Assembly: GCA_027604665.1 (NCBI GenBank) | Contig: JADGIZ010000612.1 | Coordinates: forward strand, 1 to 11,139 | Reading direction: 5' to 3' | From: Polyrhizophydium stewartii | Taxonomy: Eukaryota > Chytridiomycota > Chytridiomycetes > Rhizophydiales | DNA length: 11,139 bases | Shown here: one piece after another, positions 7,962 to 11,139 of the stretch | How the letters are laid out: every line of letters starts with the position of its first letter | Position numbering within the stretch: the stretch's first letter is position 1 | Position numbers and translations under genes: made by a program | Notes under the pieces: generated by a model | What the model was told of the DNA's origin: nothing | Databases searched by the model: none | Seen by the model: the letters and a program-made list of their open reading frames with translations, nothing else

Positions 7962-9266
7962 ATGCCGGCGACTCTCCAGGCGCTGCCGCGCGAGCTGCAG
8001 CAGAGGATCGGCATGCACCTCGCCCTCCCGGACGTGCAGTGGCTTGCGGCAACGTGCCGCTCGCTGCGCTCGTCGCTCCGCGACCCGCACGTCGGCAAGC
8101 GGGTGCTGCAGCGCCAGGCCTCGGCGCTCAGCGGCGCTGTGACCATCCAGACGAGCATCTCGGGCCTCGACCAGCTCGAGTTTGGCGTTGACGCCAGGGG
8201 TGGCGTGCTGCTGCTACACCAGCGACCGGACCTGGACACAAGCGTCTACCGCATCGGCGTCAAGCTGTCTGGCCGCGTCGAGGTCGTCTGGAGCGAGCTC
8301 GGCCCCAACGAGCGGTGCATCGGTGGGCTGCGCACCCACCATCGCCGCGGCCGCGCAACGTCGGCCTCGACATCGGCCTCGGCATCGGCCTCGGCGTCGG
8401 CCCCGGGAGAACCTCGCGGAGCATACGCGGCCGCACCGGCGGACGATCCCTACGACCGGGGCACCTTTGGTGCCAGCGACGGCGTCCTCGATGGCCATCT
8501 CGGCGCGGATGGAACCCGGCGGTCGCTGCCCTCCCATGTGCTGACCCCGCATCGCGGCGGGATCCCTGTTCCGCGCGAGCATGCCCAGTCGTGCCCACGG
8601 TGCGGTAAGGTCGGCCTTGTGCGCCTCGGCCCAAAGGTCAACAAGAACTACAGGGTCTTTTATCAAACATGGCGGGACGCCTTCAACTTTGAGCTGCAGT
8701 TTGGGTCGAGCCTGCTCGTCGAGATTGTCCATGACGGGAATCATGGGGACTCGACCGCACCGGGAACTGACGGACAGTGCGAGGATATGTCGCTGCTTGA
8801 CGCGCACAACGCCCCTGCCGATCGTGCGGGTCCGTCGCTGCTTGCGCCGCCCGCATCGTGGTCGTGGGCCGCGCCGAGATTTGAACACGGCAGAGCAACG
8901 ATCCTGGTCGAGGTTGCTCGCTACGACATGGTTGTGCGGCCCGAGGACGTGGGCTGGATCGAGGTGTTCTGGGGGTTTGGCGCGCGCGGGCGGGCGGCCG
9001 CTGCCACGGTGGCCGCCGCATCGGCCGGACCGGCAGATCCGCTCTCCCGAGCTTCGGCAACTGGCACAACCGTAGGAGCTTCACCCGCTGCTGCTGGTGC
9101 GCCGCTGATGCCGGACCCAGCACTCGTGCCTCTCCGCGATCGCAACGGTGTCTTTCTGATCACTCATGCGTCTGCGCTCGTGCGCGCACCCACGCAACAC
9201 GTCGCCTCGCCGGACTCTGCTCTCGCTGCCGCGCCGCCACAACCGCTTTACAATCCATGGGCATGA
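7962..9266 (+). CDS. F-box-like protein of unknown function, 434 aa
   Basis: Single-exon gene. Residues about 5-47 (LQALPRELQQRIGMHL..DVQWLAATCRSLRS..) look like an F-box, the helical motif that binds Skp1 in SCF ubiquitin ligases. I recognise no domain after it. Visible parts: a Ser/Ala low-complexity run at about 133-148; one CPRC pair (211-214), with no second pair to complete a zinc site; a conserved-looking stretch 228-258 (YRVFYQTWRDAFNFELQFG); and a hydrophobic, Trp-rich stretch 311-340 containing WIEVFWGFG. The C-terminus from about 343 is Ala/Pro-rich and probably disordered. The start at 7962 is chosen because the F-box begins at once. The frame is open 40 codons further upstream, but that part overlaps exon 1 and intron 1 of the divergent gene and is low in complexity. 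If the F-box is real, it may recruit a substrate; the target is unknown. Confidence 0.65.
   Translation: MPATLQALPRELQQRIGMHLALPDVQWLAATCRSLRSSLRDPHVGKRVLQRQASALSGAVTIQTSISGLDQLEFGVDARGGVLLLHQRPDLDTSVYRIGVKLSGRVEVVWSELGPNERCIGGLRTHHRRGRATSASTSASASASASAPGEPRGAYAAAPADDPYDRGTFGASDGVLDGHLGADGTRRSLPSHVLTPHRGGIPVPREHAQSCPRCGKVGLVRLGPKVNKNYRVFYQTWRDAFNFELQFGSSLLVEIVHDGNHGDSTAPGTDGQCEDMSLLDAHNAPADRAGPSLLAPPASWSWAAPRFEHGRATILVEVARYDMVVRPEDVGWIEVFWGFGARGRAAAATVAAASAGPADPLSRASATGTTVGASPAAAGAPLMPDPALVPLRDRNGVFLITHASALVRAPTQHVASPDSALAAAPPQPLYNPWA
8361..8402 (+). repeat. Coding hexamer/12-mer tandem repeat (TCGGCC-type)
   Basis: Seven hexamer units, alternating TCGGCC with TCGACA, TCGGCA or TCGGCG. They encode the Ser/Ala run at about residues 134-147 of the F-box-like protein. 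Any change by whole units keeps the reading frame, so the tract could vary in length between strains. Confidence 0.8.
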
Positions 9267-9296
9267 CGCGCTTACATTCAGCAGCCCGAGTCACAC

Positions 9297-9302
9297 AATA
9301 AG
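9297..9302 (+). terminator. Possible polyadenylation signal (AATAAG) of the F-box-like gene
   Basis: One-base variant of AATAAA, about 30 nt after the stop codon at 9266, in a short AT-richer patch. It is the only such element close to this stop. Confidence 0.4.
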
Positions 9303-9573
9303 AACGAGAGTAGTTCTTTGATGTATGAAACGCGAATGTCAGTGGATTTGGGGAGGGGATTTAGGCGGTCGGGAAGATCAATGGATCGAGCAGGCTGGAG
9401 AGGCTGGGCGGAGGGAGCGATGGACACGACAGGCGACGGATCCGAGGGTGATGTAATGACAGACGGCGTGGGCGCGACGCAGTCCTGGAGACGCAGGCCT
9501 GCGGCACAGGGGCGTGGCGAGGCGGAGCGGGCAGCATCGGTCGCAGGATTTGCGTGCAGGAGGCACTAGATTT

Positions 9574-9584
9574 GGGGGGGGGGG
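9574..9584 (+). repeat. G11 homopolymer in intergenic region
   Basis: Eleven consecutive G (C11 on the minus strand) in the probable 3' region of the Rap-type gene. It has the same length and orientation as the run at 7868-7878. Confidence 0.85.
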
Positions 9585-9949
9585 ATTGGAAGATACTGCT
9601 GTCGGGGAGGGTTGAAAAGAGGTGCGGCTGCCACCACTGTGAATGCAAGGCTGGAATCGCGGATGCGCAAGAGCGGGAGGATCGTGGTGCCGGTTCTCGA
9701 CGATCGCGCAGCAATCGCAGCGAGTGACGCAGATGTCGAGAAGTCGGGAATGATCAACGTGGCGCAAAGCGAAGCAGGTGCGGCCAGCAAGCACGGCGGC
9801 GGAAGCACTGTTTGAACGACAGCGAGACGGGATGAGGAATTGGTGGATTTTGCGTGGAAGGTGTGGTCTGATGGGCGTTAACACTTGTGAGTTTCGACCG
9901 GCACCGTTCGGTAGATGCAGTCGGCGCGAGACGTGCTTGCTCCGCAGGA

Positions 9950-10900
<951 letters not shown>

Positions 10901-11139
10901 GGCGTGGAGTCAGGCTTTCTTTGCTGATACGGCGTTTAGAACGAGGCGCAGAGTCGAGCAAGGATGTCGGTCGCGGGCGAGATCTGGGCATGGATCGTTC
11001 GGATGGTTGGGTCGACCGGCCGCGGACGAGCCGCAGAGGCACGCACGAAGCACGGTGGGATGCAGGTCGCGAGCGGGTCAGCACTCCGAGCTGCTTGCAA
11101 GGCTTTGGGTGGCAGACGGCGGGTGAGGGGGCAGCGGCG
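10901..11139 (-). promoter_or_regulatory. Upstream region of the Rap-type GTPase gene
   Basis: This 239-nt region precedes the start codon at 10900 and reaches the window edge. It should hold the 5' UTR and proximal promoter. I see no TATA box and no recognisable operator. Open frames crossing it on both strands look like spurious GC-rich frames. Confidence 0.45.

Larger units (their letters stand above)
9267..9949. other. 683-nt intergenic region, no convincing gene
   Basis: Lies between the stop codons of the F-box-like gene (plus) and the Rap-type GTPase (minus), so it should hold two 3' UTRs. It is purine-rich on the plus strand from about 9345 to 9620. Several open frames cross it on both strands, but they have skewed, low-complexity composition and no recognisable motif. 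A G11 run is at 9574-9584. Confidence 0.6.

Noticed and set aside
9318..9569. 83-codon plus-strand open frame after the F-box-like gene
   Set aside because: Gly/Arg-rich, no motif, and it begins in the likely 3' UTR downstream of a possible polyadenylation signal.

Overview
The window is nuclear DNA from a GC-rich fungus. The evidence is several spliceosomal-intron genes, a fungal-type Rvs161/Hob3 N-BAR protein, a Rap1/Rsr1-type small GTPase ending in a CaaX box, and short introns (about 59-166 nt) with GT-AG ends and a clear branch site of the CTRAY type, usually GCTGAC. No ribosome-binding sites, operons, tRNAs, rRNAs, CRISPR arrays or transposons were seen. The lineage cannot be fixed from this sequence. 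An early-diverging (zoosporic or zoopagalean) fungus or a GC-rich basidiomycete are both possible.

Layout, left to right: (1) positions 173-5069, plus strand, a 12-exon ABCC/MRP-type full ABC transporter (predicted 1369 aa). I rebuilt it exon by exon; all phases agree and the reading frame is continuous. (2) Positions 5305-6360, minus strand, an intronless arylamine N-acetyltransferase (351 aa), tail-to-tail with the transporter. (3) Positions 6534-7929, minus strand, a 7-exon Rvs161/Hob3/BIN3 family N-BAR protein (255 aa) with an 8-nt first coding exon. (4) Positions 7962-9266, plus strand, an intronless protein with an N-terminal F-box-like segment and an unrecognised C-terminal part (434 aa). 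Its ATG lies only 32 nt from the divergent RVS161-like ATG. (5) A 683-nt stretch without a convincing gene, 9267-9949. (6) Positions 9950-10900, minus strand, a 5-exon Rap1/Rsr1-type Ras GTPase (185 aa).

How the genes may work together: the N-acetyltransferase (conjugation of arylamines) and the MRP-type exporter (efflux of conjugates) are neighbours and could serve the same detoxification route. This is an inference from position only. The N-BAR protein and the Rap/Rsr1 GTPase belong to families that act in endocytosis and cell polarity; their proximity may be chance. I found no clearly novel defence or mobile system. The most unusual signals are structural: the 8-nt coding exon, the very tight divergent start-to-start spacing, a long AG-free intron 3' region next to a C11 tract, and a large insertion inside NBD1 of the transporter.
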